DNA from: UBA7236 sp964463165
Lineage (GTDB): Bacteria > Bacteroidota > Bacteroidia > Chitinophagales > BACL12
Assembly (NCBI GenBank): GCA_964463165.1
Contig: CAYXBK010000003.1
Location: forward strand, 124,001 to 188,000
DNA: 64,000 nt
Direction of reading: 5' to 3'
Shown: positions 17,392-26,106 of the stretch, piece after piece
Layout: each line of letters opens with the position of its first letter
Numbering within the stretch: the stretch's first letter is position 1
The notes under the pieces: generated by a model
What the model was told of the DNA's origin: nothing
The model's input: only the letters and a program-made list of their open reading frames with translations
Database searches by the model: none
Program-made: the position numbers and the translations under genes

Positions 17392-18126
17392 TCATAATTT
17401 CCGTTCTAAAATATTGACAAAAGAATATCCCATCCCGAATCCCACCCATGGGCAGCGATCGTATACCCAATGCAAATCCTGATATCTGGTACTCAGCATA
17501 TCGTAACCGCCCATAATTCCCAATTGAAAATTTCTGCTGAATAAAAAACAAATTCCCAATGAAATTGTGAGAACATCTGTATTTATAAGGTCGTTGGTAA
17601 GCCCCATCGTTGAAAAACTATCAATCTGCACACCAATTGTCCCCGCATTTAATAATACACCGATTGAGAGATTTTCATTCCCTTCCCAAGGTGCATAATA
17701 ACCAAGGCCGACACCAAGATTTTTATTTAATTCCCAATCAAAAAAAGATTGCGGAAATGCACGCACTTTTATCGGCAATGTTGTAACAGAAAACGAGAAA
17801 TATCTTTTACTTACTTCAATTGCATTGCAATCGAAAATTACTTTATCGAGAAGAAAAAGATGATCTGTTAATGTATCAATAAATTTAATTATATACTGTG
17901 CATTTTGGGGTTTCAGCACTTTGAATTTGCAGTAACCCGGCAAGACGGTATAGGTTGTTGCGGGTTGAAAATTGATATCTGCCTGCAGATACTGGAAGGA
18001 GACATTGAAATAATAATATTTTTCATAATTCACATGCATTTCATCACATAGGGTTGTTTGTGCATTTATTTTTCCAGTGAGAGTCTGCAGAACGAAGAAG
18101 AGCGGGATCAGAATGCGCTGAAACAT
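17392..18126 (-). CDS. Secreted hypothetical protein, probable beta-rich outer-membrane type
   Basis: A 244-residue protein with a signal peptide (MFQRILIPLFFVLQTLTGKINAQ). The mature part alternates polar and hydrophobic residues. The second half has Gly- and aromatic-rich strands (LGVGLGYYAPW, ISLGICFLFSRNFQLGIMGGY, VGFGMGYSFV), as in a small outer-membrane barrel. It has no T9SS domain or lipobox. The frame extends upstream to an ATG at 18171, but the ATG at 18126 starts the signal peptide and was preferred. A strong hairpin lies 36 bases before this start. Family not recognised. Confidence 0.65.
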   Translation of the reverse strand: MFQRILIPLFFVLQTLTGKINAQTTLCDEMHVNYEKYYYFNVSFQYLQADINFQPATTYTVLPGYCKFKVLKPQNAQYIIKFIDTLTDHLFLLDKVIFDCNAIEVSKRYFSFSVTTLPIKVRAFPQSFFDWELNKNLGVGLGYYAPWEGNENLSIGVLLNAGTIGVQIDSFSTMGLTNDLINTDVLTISLGICFLFSRNFQLGIMGGYDMLSTRYQDLHWVYDRCPWVGFGMGYSFVNILERKL

Positions 18127-18161
18127 TTTCCGGATTTGAATGATAAAATTGAGATGAAAAA

Positions 18162-18186
18162 CCCCTGCCAAATTGCAAGGCAGGGG
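18162..18186 (-). promoter_or_regulatory. Terminator-like hairpin in the leader of the secreted protein gene
   Basis: CCCCTGCC (18162-18169) pairs perfectly with GGCAGGGG (18179-18186) around a 9-base loop. On the minus strand it is followed by TTTTT, so it has the form of an intrinsic terminator. No annotated minus-strand gene ends just upstream. It therefore either ends a short untranslated RNA from the 18190-18450 interval or attenuates the gene starting at 18126. The rest of the 18127-18453 gap shows only a possible TATTTTCG box at 18429-18436 for the next plus-strand gene. Confidence 0.4.
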
Positions 18187-18453
18187 TCCATTTCCGGCTT
18201 TGGCCTGGTCTTCTCAATTAACCAGCGAAGCATCTTTTAATGATATTTCTTTATCCAGCCGGATATTTCGATAACTTGAAAAACTTATAAGGAAATGGAT
18301 ATTTGAAAGGCAGGGATTTGTTGCAAGCAATTCCTAAACGGCAACTGCAGGCTGATTATTATAATGACCGGGAAAATGAGGATGATATAAAAACGAATTC
18401 CGGATTAGGAGGAGAGATGACAAGTATGTATTTTCGGCGAATAAATACATCGT

Positions 18454-19320
18454 ATGCCAAAAATATATCTCCTTGTATTCGTATTATTTATTGCTGCATG
18501 TACGAATAAAAAAAATACAATTGTTGAGGACACCGGTTCGGATGCCGCATATCCAAAAGGTAAATTATTTATAATCGGTGGTGGAGATCGTGGCGACAGT
18601 TTAATGATGGATATGATTAAAGCTTCAGGATGGGAGCAGGGCGATTTGATAACGGCCATCACATTGCCGAGCGGCTGGGGCGACAGTGCATATATCTGGT
18701 TGAATACCGATTTTAAAAGACTCACCGGGCAGAATTGTGTGAAATTTGATTCAACAGCTGTATTTGTTCCGGAAAAAATTGATTCTTTGCGCAGATCAAA
18801 AATTATTTTTATTTCCGGAGGTGACCAGAATGTAATGATGAAATGGATAAAAGGATCAGAAGTGAAAAAAGCGATTCAGGAAGCGTATAAAAACGGCGCT
18901 ACGATCGGCGGCACAAGCGCCGGTGCAAGTATCATGAGTGAGCATATGATAACAGGCAATGGATTGGTAGACACGGTTTATGCATCAACATTTGATAAAA
19001 TATGGAAAGGAAATCTGGAACTGGCTGAAGGTTTGGGTTTGCTGGATTCAGTAATTATTGATCAGCATTTTATTGCACGCAGCAGGTATAACAGGTTATT
19101 TTCCGCAATCATCGAACATCCCGGTTTTCAATGTATCGGAATAAATGAAGCAACTGCAATTCTTGTGGATGGTGATTCTGCAAAAGTGATCGGTGAAAGC
19201 CAGGTATTTGAAATTTCAAAACCGGCTGTTGTGCAAACAAATGATGATACGCTTTTATCTGCGAAACAAATTCAGGTTTCGATTTATTTGCCTGGTGAAA
19301 AGTTCCGGATTAAAAAATAA
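18454..19320 (+). CDS. Cyanophycinase-like lipoprotein (peptidase S51)
   Basis: A 288-residue predicted lipoprotein. The N-terminus MPKIYLLVFVLFIAACTNKK has a lipobox with Cys16. The body matches the S51 family (cyanophycinase/peptidase E fold). GKLFIIGGGDRGD (residues 36-48) is followed by the ITLPSGWGDS region, IIFISGGDQN (117-126) and the nucleophile elbow GGTSAGAS with Ser155. A DQHFIARSRYNR segment near residue 205 matches the conserved C-terminal region. Such enzymes hydrolyse beta-linked Asp peptides. Cell-surface or periplasmic location implies scavenging rather than storage turnover. No cyanophycin synthetase is nearby. A TATTTTCG box at 18429-18436 could be the promoter. Confidence 0.85.
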   Translation: MPKIYLLVFVLFIAACTNKKNTIVEDTGSDAAYPKGKLFIIGGGDRGDSLMMDMIKASGWEQGDLITAITLPSGWGDSAYIWLNTDFKRLTGQNCVKFDSTAVFVPEKIDSLRRSKIIFISGGDQNVMMKWIKGSEVKKAIQEAYKNGATIGGTSAGASIMSEHMITGNGLVDTVYASTFDKIWKGNLELAEGLGLLDSVIIDQHFIARSRYNRLFSAIIEHPGFQCIGINEATAILVDGDSAKVIGESQVFEISKPAVVQTNDDTLLSAKQIQVSIYLPGEKFRIKK

Positions 19321-19326
19321 AGCACA

Positions 19327-19764
19327 TTATTTAACAACCGCAACCGGGCTCGCGGGTTTAAAAAATTTCCGCACAAAAGCGACCATCTGGTGTTCGGTCA
19401 TATATGCCGAATTTTTTACGGTAATGGATATACCGTTGAACTTTTTATTCTTTAACAGGAAATTATTCAATTCATTTTTCGCTTCAGTAGGTCCGAATAA
19501 TAATATTTCATCACAATCCGCCAGTCGTTTTTCCAGGTCTTTGTAATAGGAATGCAATTCATTTTGTTTGATATGATGTTTTGTGACCTCTCTGTTTGAG
19601 CCGAATAAATTCTGATATACGCTGATATCGCTTTTCTGCCCCCTTATGCGCAAATGCCTTACATACGGGCTGTGAATCGTGGTTATCTGAACGGCGCCTT
19701 CATGAAGCATAATCAGTTTGGCTTTCGAATGATCGAGCCATACACCGGTTCGTTTGAGTAACAT
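19327..19764 (-). CDS. Small release-factor-like (baeRF/eRF1 domain 3-like) protein, tentative
   Basis: A 145-residue cytoplasmic protein opening VWLDHSKAKLIMLHEG, the pattern of eRF1-like and host-attachment-type domains in which a strand with D-x-x-x-A-x-L/I precedes a short turn. The second half has DEILLFGPTEAKNELNNFL, close to the GPxxAKxxL motif of the eRF1/L7Ae-like domain 3. This suggests a stripped-down bacterial release-factor-like protein (baeRF group). There is no catalytic GGQ motif. Its gene ends 7 bases from the convergent cyanophycinase gene. The family assignment is from motif memory only and could be wrong; otherwise it is an unknown small protein. Confidence 0.5.
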   Translation of the reverse strand: MLLKRTGVWLDHSKAKLIMLHEGAVQITTIHSPYVRHLRIRGQKSDISVYQNLFGSNREVTKHHIKQNELHSYYKDLEKRLADCDEILLFGPTEAKNELNNFLLKNKKFNGISITVKNSAYMTEHQMVAFVRKFFKPASPVAVVK

Positions 19765-19838
19765 AATTTCTTTTTTGTAAATATCGGCTTATGGCAGACT
19801 AAAAAAAATGATGCATGTCATCTGTACGGCCGGAAGTA

Positions 19839-21266
19839 TCAATCTTCAAGGTGTTTGAGAAACCACGCTTTTAAATAAATTGGTCCTGCTTCTGAAATTT
19901 GTTTGTGTAATCTGGCTTTTTCGTTTTTTGATTTGAATGGTGCCAGTTTCATCAGTGAACTTAAATATTTGCAAAAATCGGAGAATAGGGTTGTAACTCT
20001 TTCGTCTGCATTCGTTTTGTTATACAGAATAAAATGACGAAAACTTTCCAGATAGGAAGCTAAAACTTCCCAATCCTTTTTTTCAAAATAGATGAGGCAC
20101 TGAAGAGTCCGCATTTCATATTTAATAAGAATGTTTTCGGTTTCCACTTTTGTAAGCTGCCCGTGAGCAGCGTCGATTTCATTTTTATAAAAATACAACC
20201 AGGCCTTGCATAAATATTCTATTGATGAAGTGACCGACGGATGAAGATACTGGCTGTTTTGTTTTATGAGTTTTTCTGCATAAGCAATTTTATTCATTTG
20301 CAAGGCATTCATAAATGCATTAAACAATGTCGCATACGATAAGCCCTTATTTTCTTTCCAGAGTTTATCATTCATTTTGATTTCAGAAAGTTCGAAGAGT
20401 TCCGCCTGCCAGGATTCGGCCGTATGGAGTTTATCATTTGCATGGTCCAGCAATCCGATGAGAATATTTTCGTGGTTTTTTTTATGTATGACATTTTTAT
20501 TTTTGCTGAATAATTTTTTGGCTGCAAAATACATTTCATCATCCTGGTTCATGATCATTTTCACCTGTAAATAATATATTTCTGTTACGATACTGCTGAA
20601 TGGCTGTAAGGCTTCATATAACTCCAGGAAAACCGTGATCCGTTTCGTATCGATTACATTCCCGCTGCTTTTACAGGCTTTCATATAATTGAGAAAGGAA
20701 TGAAATATTTTGGCTAATGCCCATTCCGATGCTACACGATAAGTAGGGGCATTTTTCATTACATCATTTGAGGCATTGATCCGGTTCCTGTTATTTAAGA
20801 TCGACAGCAAAATCGTTGCATCATTTATCCAGATGTTTGACCGTAATTTCTCAATTTCTTCATAGCCGATTTTTTCAATTTCTGATTTCGTTTTAGTGAG
20901 TACTTTTTCTGCAAGTTCGTTAAGTTGCCTGTCTGTAAATGCCCTTGTGAGGTATTGTTGTTTCATGGTATTTTCTTTTACCATGTATTCGTATGCAAGA
21001 AATTCCTGCACAAGCTCCAGAAAATCTGAACATAAATTGCGGTAAGAGGGGTCATTAAATTTTGCAGACTTTGTTACAAGCCTGAAAATTTTTTCTTTTC
21101 CGGCATTTGTAATATTAAAATCTCCCAAATAAGGTGTGAGCAAATTATAAAATTTTATAAACTTCTCATTCTTGTTAAAGTAGGGAGAGGCAATAAAATC
21201 TCCCAACGATCGCCATTCCGATTTTGAAAAGGTCCGAAGGACACGTTGCAGATTCGTATTTTCCAC
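19839..21266 (-). CDS. Large helical protein of unknown function
   Basis: A 475-residue, almost entirely alpha-helical protein with no signal peptide. It is rich in Lys, Glu, Leu and Tyr. Helix-turn-helix hairpins resembling degenerate TPR or HEAT units occur in the second half (LSYATLFNAFMNALQMNKIA, YLCKAWLYFYKNEIDAA). The first 40 residues (VLRTFSKSEWRSLGDFIASP) look like a conserved N-terminal helix pair seen in uncharacterised Bacteroidota proteins. The only start fitting this domain is GTG at 21266. It is preceded by GGCAG, a plausible weak ribosome site. It diverges from the structured-RNA region downstream. No function is proposed. Confidence 0.7.
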   Translation of the reverse strand: MENTNLQRVLRTFSKSEWRSLGDFIASPYFNKNEKFIKFYNLLTPYLGDFNITNAGKEKIFRLVTKSAKFNDPSYRNLCSDFLELVQEFLAYEYMVKENTMKQQYLTRAFTDRQLNELAEKVLTKTKSEIEKIGYEEIEKLRSNIWINDATILLSILNNRNRINASNDVMKNAPTYRVASEWALAKIFHSFLNYMKACKSSGNVIDTKRITVFLELYEALQPFSSIVTEIYYLQVKMIMNQDDEMYFAAKKLFSKNKNVIHKKNHENILIGLLDHANDKLHTAESWQAELFELSEIKMNDKLWKENKGLSYATLFNAFMNALQMNKIAYAEKLIKQNSQYLHPSVTSSIEYLCKAWLYFYKNEIDAAHGQLTKVETENILIKYEMRTLQCLIYFEKKDWEVLASYLESFRHFILYNKTNADERVTTLFSDFCKYLSSLMKLAPFKSKNEKARLHKQISEAGPIYLKAWFLKHLED

Positions 21267-21290
21267 CTGCCAAAATTAGTTTTTAACAGC

Positions 21291-21466
21291 TACAATACGG
21301 AAAATTTCTACTTGCGAAGGATGGGCCTTTACCGTTTTTTTACACTTTACGGGATTATAACCCTGTCAGTCTGTGATGAAGGAACCTTCAAGTATATAAA
21401 TTTTCCGGTTTCATATGCCGGGTTTGAAATACCTGCATGCGAGCAATTGCGTGCAGGTTATTTTTT
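21291..21466 (+). ncRNA. Candidate structured small RNA (6S-like shape) with terminator
   Basis: CGGAAAATTT (21298-21307) pairs perfectly with AAATTTTCCG (21398-21407). The helix continues inward with ACTTG (21310-21314) to CAAGT (21389-21393) and AAGG (21317-21320) to CCTT (21385-21388). Internally CCGT/ACGG (21332/21349) or GGG/CCC can form a terminal stem. A terminator-like hairpin, ACCTGCATGC (21431-21440) with GCGTGCAGGT (21449-21458), is followed by TTATTTTTT. A long closing stem of about 110 nt with an unpaired centre recalls 6S RNA, including the Bacteroidota 6S-Flavo family, but the match is by shape only. It could instead be a leader of the gene at 21606. No convincing ORF explains the region. 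Confidence 0.4.
21431..21466 (+). terminator. Intrinsic terminator of the candidate RNA
   Basis: A 10-bp stem with one G-T wobble (21431-21440 with 21449-21458), an 8-base loop and the T-rich run TTATTTTTT downstream. Confidence 0.6.
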
Positions 21467-21605
21467 ATAAGAATAATCAAATATTTTATAATTAACTAAA
21501 TGCGATTTTAAAGTGATGGTTAATAAATTCAAGCTACAACTGCGAAATTTTCTACTTGTTTCATCTTGAGGTTTTATGTCCCTTTGCTTCAATAAAACCT
21601 GTCAT

Positions 21606-23273
21606 ATGAAACAATTATACAAATACCTCATGCCTGCACTGATCGTGGTTTCACTTTATTCTTCAAGAGTTATGGCTCAATGGAGCGGAAACCCTGATGA
21701 ACCCTTGGCAATTTGTAGTTATTCATCCAATCAAACGAACCCCCAAATTATTGCGGATGGTTCAGAAGGATTTTTTATTTTCTGGCTCGACAACCGCAAT
21801 ACGAATATTGCAATTTATGGCCAGCATTTAAATAAAAACGGTATGGCTTTATGGGAAGAGAACGGAAGGGCAATTTTTGATAATCCGGCAATTAATTACA
21901 CACGTGTAAATGCATTATTGAACAACGACAATGATATTTTAATAACCTGGCAATCGGCCTCTGCGGGTGGTTTCGAAGATACTTTGTATGCGGCCAAACT
22001 AAATTCAGATGGTGATTTGTTGTGGCCGGCGCCTGTTAAAATCGCCGGAAATAATATTTCTGAAGGAGGTGGTTACTGGGGACCTGTTGAATCTGATATG
22101 ATTGAAATTGGGAATAATTATTATTTCGGAATTGTAACAACCGGTTATGGATTTGTGTTTTTATCCATTAATAAACTTGGTGACGACGGATCCTTACCCT
22201 GGGGTTATAATGGTTATCAATTACCTGATATAATATCCGCCGGTAATATAAAATTATTACCCGATGGCGCAGGCGGATGTTTTATGAAATGGGATTATTA
22301 TCATAGTTATTTACAGAGATTTGATGAGGATGGTAATTTATTGTGGGGAACACCCACAGATGTGAACAGTTGCACTTCGGGAGCCGGAGGTACTTATGCG
22401 GGCTTTCCTTATTTTTTAATTGAATCGGATGGTGCCGGTGGTATTATGTCCGCATGGTCGTCATTGGATGATGATATTTATGCTGCCGATATTGATGCAG
22501 ATGGAGCGCCGGTTTTTGATGATGGTTGCATACCTGTTTATGTGGATGCCTATGCACAGGAAGAAATATCATTTTCAAAATCCGGTGATAATTATTATTT
22601 GGGATGGGTTGATTCACGTCCAGATGCCTCCGGAATATATATGCAAAAATTTAATCAGGATGGTGAAATACAATGGGCGGAAGAATTATACGTGGAAGAT
22701 ACTTCATTTTATATCCCTGTGATCAAATCAATCACAACAACCGAAGGAGATATTGCAATTTTTTATCAGGCAGCCGGTGCTTTTTATGCGCAAAAGATTC
22801 ACCCCGATGGAACTACCGAATGGGCGCAACCAATTGAAGTTTTATCGGATTATTTTCAGCCTTTTTACACGCATTATGAATTGCAAACATCAGAAAATGG
22901 AAATGTGATTGGAGTTGCTGAAACAGTTTCGATATCCGGTGATCAAAATGTATATGCATTTAATTTGAATTTTTCCGGTGGAGATACAATTCATGAAGAT
23001 ACATCCGGAACAGCAATTCGCTCATTTGAAGAACAAATTAATTTATATCCGAATCCGGCAGACCAGTTCGTTCAGGTTGAGCAATCAACACAAAATGAAT
23101 TGCGGTTTGAAGTATACGACCTCAGTGGAAAATGTATATTGAATGATGAATTTGCCGGGTCTGAAAAAATTGACCTTTCAAACGTGAAAAATGGAATGTA
23201 TTTTATTCATTTTAAATATGCAGAAAGAGATGAAATACAAAAGTTAATTGTGATTCATAATTCCAGGTATTAA
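21606..23273 (+). CDS. T9SS-secreted protein with C-terminal sorting domain
   Basis: A 555-residue secreted protein. The signal peptide MKQLYKYLMPALIVVSLYSS ends near MAQW. The body has repeated strands with xxDGxxLW and Gly-Asp turns (LNSDGDLLWPAP, FDEDGNLLWGTP, FNQDGEIQWAEE, IHPDGTTEWAQP). These are typical of beta-propeller repeats about 50-60 residues apart. The last 80 residues form a type A T9SS sorting domain (NLYPNPADQFVQVEQ ... NGMYFIHF), so it is exported and attached or released at the surface. The ATG at 21606 was preferred to an upstream in-frame start at 21576. It may be read from its own promoter downstream of the candidate RNA. Ligand unknown. Confidence 0.85.
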   Translation: MKQLYKYLMPALIVVSLYSSRVMAQWSGNPDEPLAICSYSSNQTNPQIIADGSEGFFIFWLDNRNTNIAIYGQHLNKNGMALWEENGRAIFDNPAINYTRVNALLNNDNDILITWQSASAGGFEDTLYAAKLNSDGDLLWPAPVKIAGNNISEGGGYWGPVESDMIEIGNNYYFGIVTTGYGFVFLSINKLGDDGSLPWGYNGYQLPDIISAGNIKLLPDGAGGCFMKWDYYHSYLQRFDEDGNLLWGTPTDVNSCTSGAGGTYAGFPYFLIESDGAGGIMSAWSSLDDDIYAADIDADGAPVFDDGCIPVYVDAYAQEEISFSKSGDNYYLGWVDSRPDASGIYMQKFNQDGEIQWAEELYVEDTSFYIPVIKSITTTEGDIAIFYQAAGAFYAQKIHPDGTTEWAQPIEVLSDYFQPFYTHYELQTSENGNVIGVAETVSISGDQNVYAFNLNFSGGDTIHEDTSGTAIRSFEEQINLYPNPADQFVQVEQSTQNELRFEVYDLSGKCILNDEFAGSEKIDLSNVKNGMYFIHFKYAERDEIQKLIVIHNSRY

Positions 23274-23437
23274 TTAATTCCTGACAAATTCAAAACCGGA
23301 TAACTCTCCTTTGGAGATAATCAAACGCATTATTTTTGATTAAAGCATACTTGCTTTCAGGTACATATATTTTATTGATATCCGGAATATGGAGTCAACA
23401 GCTTTATAAAATATTTATAGAACATCTGCAAAAAATA

Positions 23438-23471
23438 CCTGTACACTTTTCATTACTGATCGGTGTACAGG
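23438..23471 (-). terminator. Intrinsic terminator of the STAND gene
   Basis: CCTGTACAC (23438-23446) pairs perfectly with GTGTACAGG (23463-23471). Read on the minus strand the stem is followed by TATTTTTTG. It lies 34 bases beyond the stop of the STAND ATPase gene. Confidence 0.65.
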
Positions 23472-23504
23472 ATTTTATGCAAGCGTTTTTATGTTCACTT
23501 GTTT

Positions 23505-26072
23505 TTATTTCATTGCATAGGCAACCATTTCATCAAGATTCATATCTGCTCCTTCTTTCCATGCTTTGTTGAATTCGGTTTCCTCTGTTTGTTGTTTCAG
23601 CTGATTAATTGCATCTGTGATGATAGCCTGCAGATCATCCCAAACCGGAAGGTGTGTTGTATTGCGCAGAAAATTAACAGCACCAAGCAGAGTGATGGCA
23701 TGTATAAATTTGCTTTCAATCATTGAAACTAATGCCCAGATTTCCAGCGACCAAGCGAGTGCTTCATAGAAATGTAAACTCTGGCTCAATAAAATGCTTT
23801 CACGCAGATAATTTTTTGCATCTGTATTTTTTTCCATTGCTTCGGCAAGAGCAAAACCACTCAGACAAATGATCACTGAAATTTCATTCTGATCTTTTTT
23901 TGCAAGAGCAATACTTTCTTTATAATATTCTTTTGCCTCTTCCAGTTTGCCGCCCACATAAATGGAATTTCTTCCCAGCCCGCTCAAGGCAAGACTGATG
24001 CCTGTTGTCATTCCGATCTTTTTATATTTTTCAAGACTGATCTTTAAATCGCGTTCTGATTTTTCATAATCTTTTAAGATCGTTGCAACCACACCAGAAA
24101 TAAGCAGTGCTGTTGCTACGAGTTCATCATCTTCCTGTGAACGAATCAGATCAAGATTTTTTGCAAGAGATTCCTGATACATATTGAAATCAAGTTGCAG
24201 AAAGGCCATGATACCGACATTTGTTGCAAGTATGGAAAATTGTTTGGGGTCAAGCGCTATATTTTCTTCCTGGTAGATTTCCCATGTTTTTTTCAGCCAG
24301 GTATATCCTTCTTTTGTATGTGCATTTACCCACCAGAACAACCAGAGATTCCATGAAATACTGATCAGCATTTTCACATCTTTCGTTTCAAGTAAAAATT
24401 CCATTACCTGACGGATATTCGGTTGTTCCTTTTCGAGATGGATCAATGCTTCGCTTTGATCGATTTTGTTTTTCTGTAATTTTAATTCGTGCAGGCAATT
24501 GTGGTAATATGTTGCCTGTATTTTTTTAAAAGCCTGAAGTTTATTTTGTTCCTCAAGTTTTTCGATTGCAAATTCTCGAACGCTTTCCAGAATTTGAAAA
24601 CGCACATGCGCATCTTCATCCTGTTTTTTGATCAGGCTTTTATTTAAAAGCGCATCAAGCAATCCATATGTATCGTTGTGCAGAATTCCTTCCATCGCCT
24701 CAATACTTTCAAGCATGGCACCACCGTTGAACAAACTGATGTATAACAACAGATCCTGCTCCGAACGATTAAGCAAATCAAAACTCCATTCGATTGTATT
24801 GCGGATTGTTTTTTGTCTGTCAGGAATATCTCTGAAATTACCTTTGAGTACATCAAGACGGTGATCTAATTTCTGCAATAATAATTGCGGGCTCATCATA
24901 TTAATCTGTCCGGCTGCAAGTTCGATCGCAAGGGGTAAGCCTTCAAGGCGGTGGCAAATTTGAAAAATTGTTTCTTTGTTCTGTTCATTTAATTCAAATG
25001 AATCGCGGATTGATTTTGCACGTTTAACAAATAATTCAATTGCAGGTGGATACAAAACATCATCGCCGTTGTTTGTTTCAGTGAAACTGTCACGCAAGGC
25101 AGGCACGGCAAAAACCTGTTCAAATGAAAGTGCCAGGCGTTCGCGGGATGTTACGATTATTTTCATATGCGGTGCTGCCATTAAGAGATCATCTACCAAT
25201 GCTGCTGCATCGATTACCTGTTCAAAATTGTCGAGAACCAGTAATAAATTTTTATCACGCAAAAATAATTTCAGGCTGTCGAGCATATTTCCCGAGCCGA
25301 TCTTAATTCCGAGGTGATAACAAATTGTTTCTGCAACAAGTGAAGCGTCTTTCACCGGTGCGAGGGGAATAAACGCAACTCCATCTTTAAAATATTCCTG
25401 CATTGTTCTTGCACCTTCAATTGCAAGCCTTGTTTTACCGATACCGCCCGGCCCTGCCAATGTGATTAATCTGGTATCGGAACTGCTCAGTACTTTCTTC
25501 ATTTCCTGCATGCAATGCTCGCGGCCGATCAGGGCATTTGGTGCTGCAGGTAAGGTGTAAAATGTTTTTGTTTCAGAAACTTTATTCTGAACCGACATAT
25601 TGAATCTTTCAGTGAGCAGCACTGCAAGATCGTTGATGATTAAATTTCCAAGATCGTTTACATCCGTAAATGTTTTGTAGGAAACTTTATCGTCCTGCTG
25701 TATTTTATGTAATAACTGTGTTAATCGTTCTTCTCTCGGTTCAGTGCTTTTTTTAATATATATCAGCTTAGGTAAATCACCGGATAAATTATATTCATCT
25801 TCCAAGCCGGAAACGGTCTCTCCCGGAGCGATCCATCCGTAACGATTCCAATATATCCCCACAAAGATCTGGCTCTGTGCTAAGTACTCACGGTATAATT
25901 CTCTCGGTGCATGCGGCCTTGCGCCTAATTCAAATAATACAGGAATTAAATGTATATTCTGAATTGCATTCTTTACTGCATTGCGCTCTTCTGCAAGTTC
26001 CTGAAGTGTTGAACTCACAAATACTCTGAGTCGTTGATCCGGAGTTAAGATAGTTGATTGTAACGGTTGCAT
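23505..26072 (-). CDS. DUF4062-STAND ATPase-TPR protein
   Basis: An 855-residue cytoplasmic protein with three parts. Residues 15-110 are a DUF4062 domain (LRVFVSSTLQELAEERNA, followed by SQIFVGIYWNRYGW), a TIR-related fold found at the front of signalling NTPases. Residues 180-450 are a STAND/NB-ARC ATPase: Walker A GPGGIGKT (207-214), Walker B LLLVLDNFE (277-285, Asp281), sensor IIVTSRE near 305-311 and the GLPLAIEL motif near 373. A winged-helix segment follows, then TPR-like helices from about 510 to 850. STAND proteins of this layout can act as ligand-triggered switches, and several antiphage proteins share it. The gene stands alone with its own terminator. The sensed ligand would bind the TPR part. 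Confidence 0.85.
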   Translation of the reverse strand: MQPLQSTILTPDQRLRVFVSSTLQELAEERNAVKNAIQNIHLIPVLFELGARPHAPRELYREYLAQSQIFVGIYWNRYGWIAPGETVSGLEDEYNLSGDLPKLIYIKKSTEPREERLTQLLHKIQQDDKVSYKTFTDVNDLGNLIINDLAVLLTERFNMSVQNKVSETKTFYTLPAAPNALIGREHCMQEMKKVLSSSDTRLITLAGPGGIGKTRLAIEGARTMQEYFKDGVAFIPLAPVKDASLVAETICYHLGIKIGSGNMLDSLKLFLRDKNLLLVLDNFEQVIDAAALVDDLLMAAPHMKIIVTSRERLALSFEQVFAVPALRDSFTETNNGDDVLYPPAIELFVKRAKSIRDSFELNEQNKETIFQICHRLEGLPLAIELAAGQINMMSPQLLLQKLDHRLDVLKGNFRDIPDRQKTIRNTIEWSFDLLNRSEQDLLLYISLFNGGAMLESIEAMEGILHNDTYGLLDALLNKSLIKKQDEDAHVRFQILESVREFAIEKLEEQNKLQAFKKIQATYYHNCLHELKLQKNKIDQSEALIHLEKEQPNIRQVMEFLLETKDVKMLISISWNLWLFWWVNAHTKEGYTWLKKTWEIYQEENIALDPKQFSILATNVGIMAFLQLDFNMYQESLAKNLDLIRSQEDDELVATALLISGVVATILKDYEKSERDLKISLEKYKKIGMTTGISLALSGLGRNSIYVGGKLEEAKEYYKESIALAKKDQNEISVIICLSGFALAEAMEKNTDAKNYLRESILLSQSLHFYEALAWSLEIWALVSMIESKFIHAITLLGAVNFLRNTTHLPVWDDLQAIITDAINQLKQQTEETEFNKAWKEGADMNLDEMVAYAMK

Positions 26073-26106
26073 AATTTAGTGGTTGAGTGGTTGATTTAAT
26101 AATTCA

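Noticed and set aside
21246..21470. Plus-strand frame spanning the candidate RNA
   Set aside because: It overlaps the divergent gene start, runs through the terminator hairpin and has no ribosome site. The base pairing explains the region better.
23336..23726. Hydrophobic plus-strand frames opposite the STAND gene end
   Set aside because: They overlap the 3' end of the STAND gene and its terminator; hydrophobicity comes from antisense codons.
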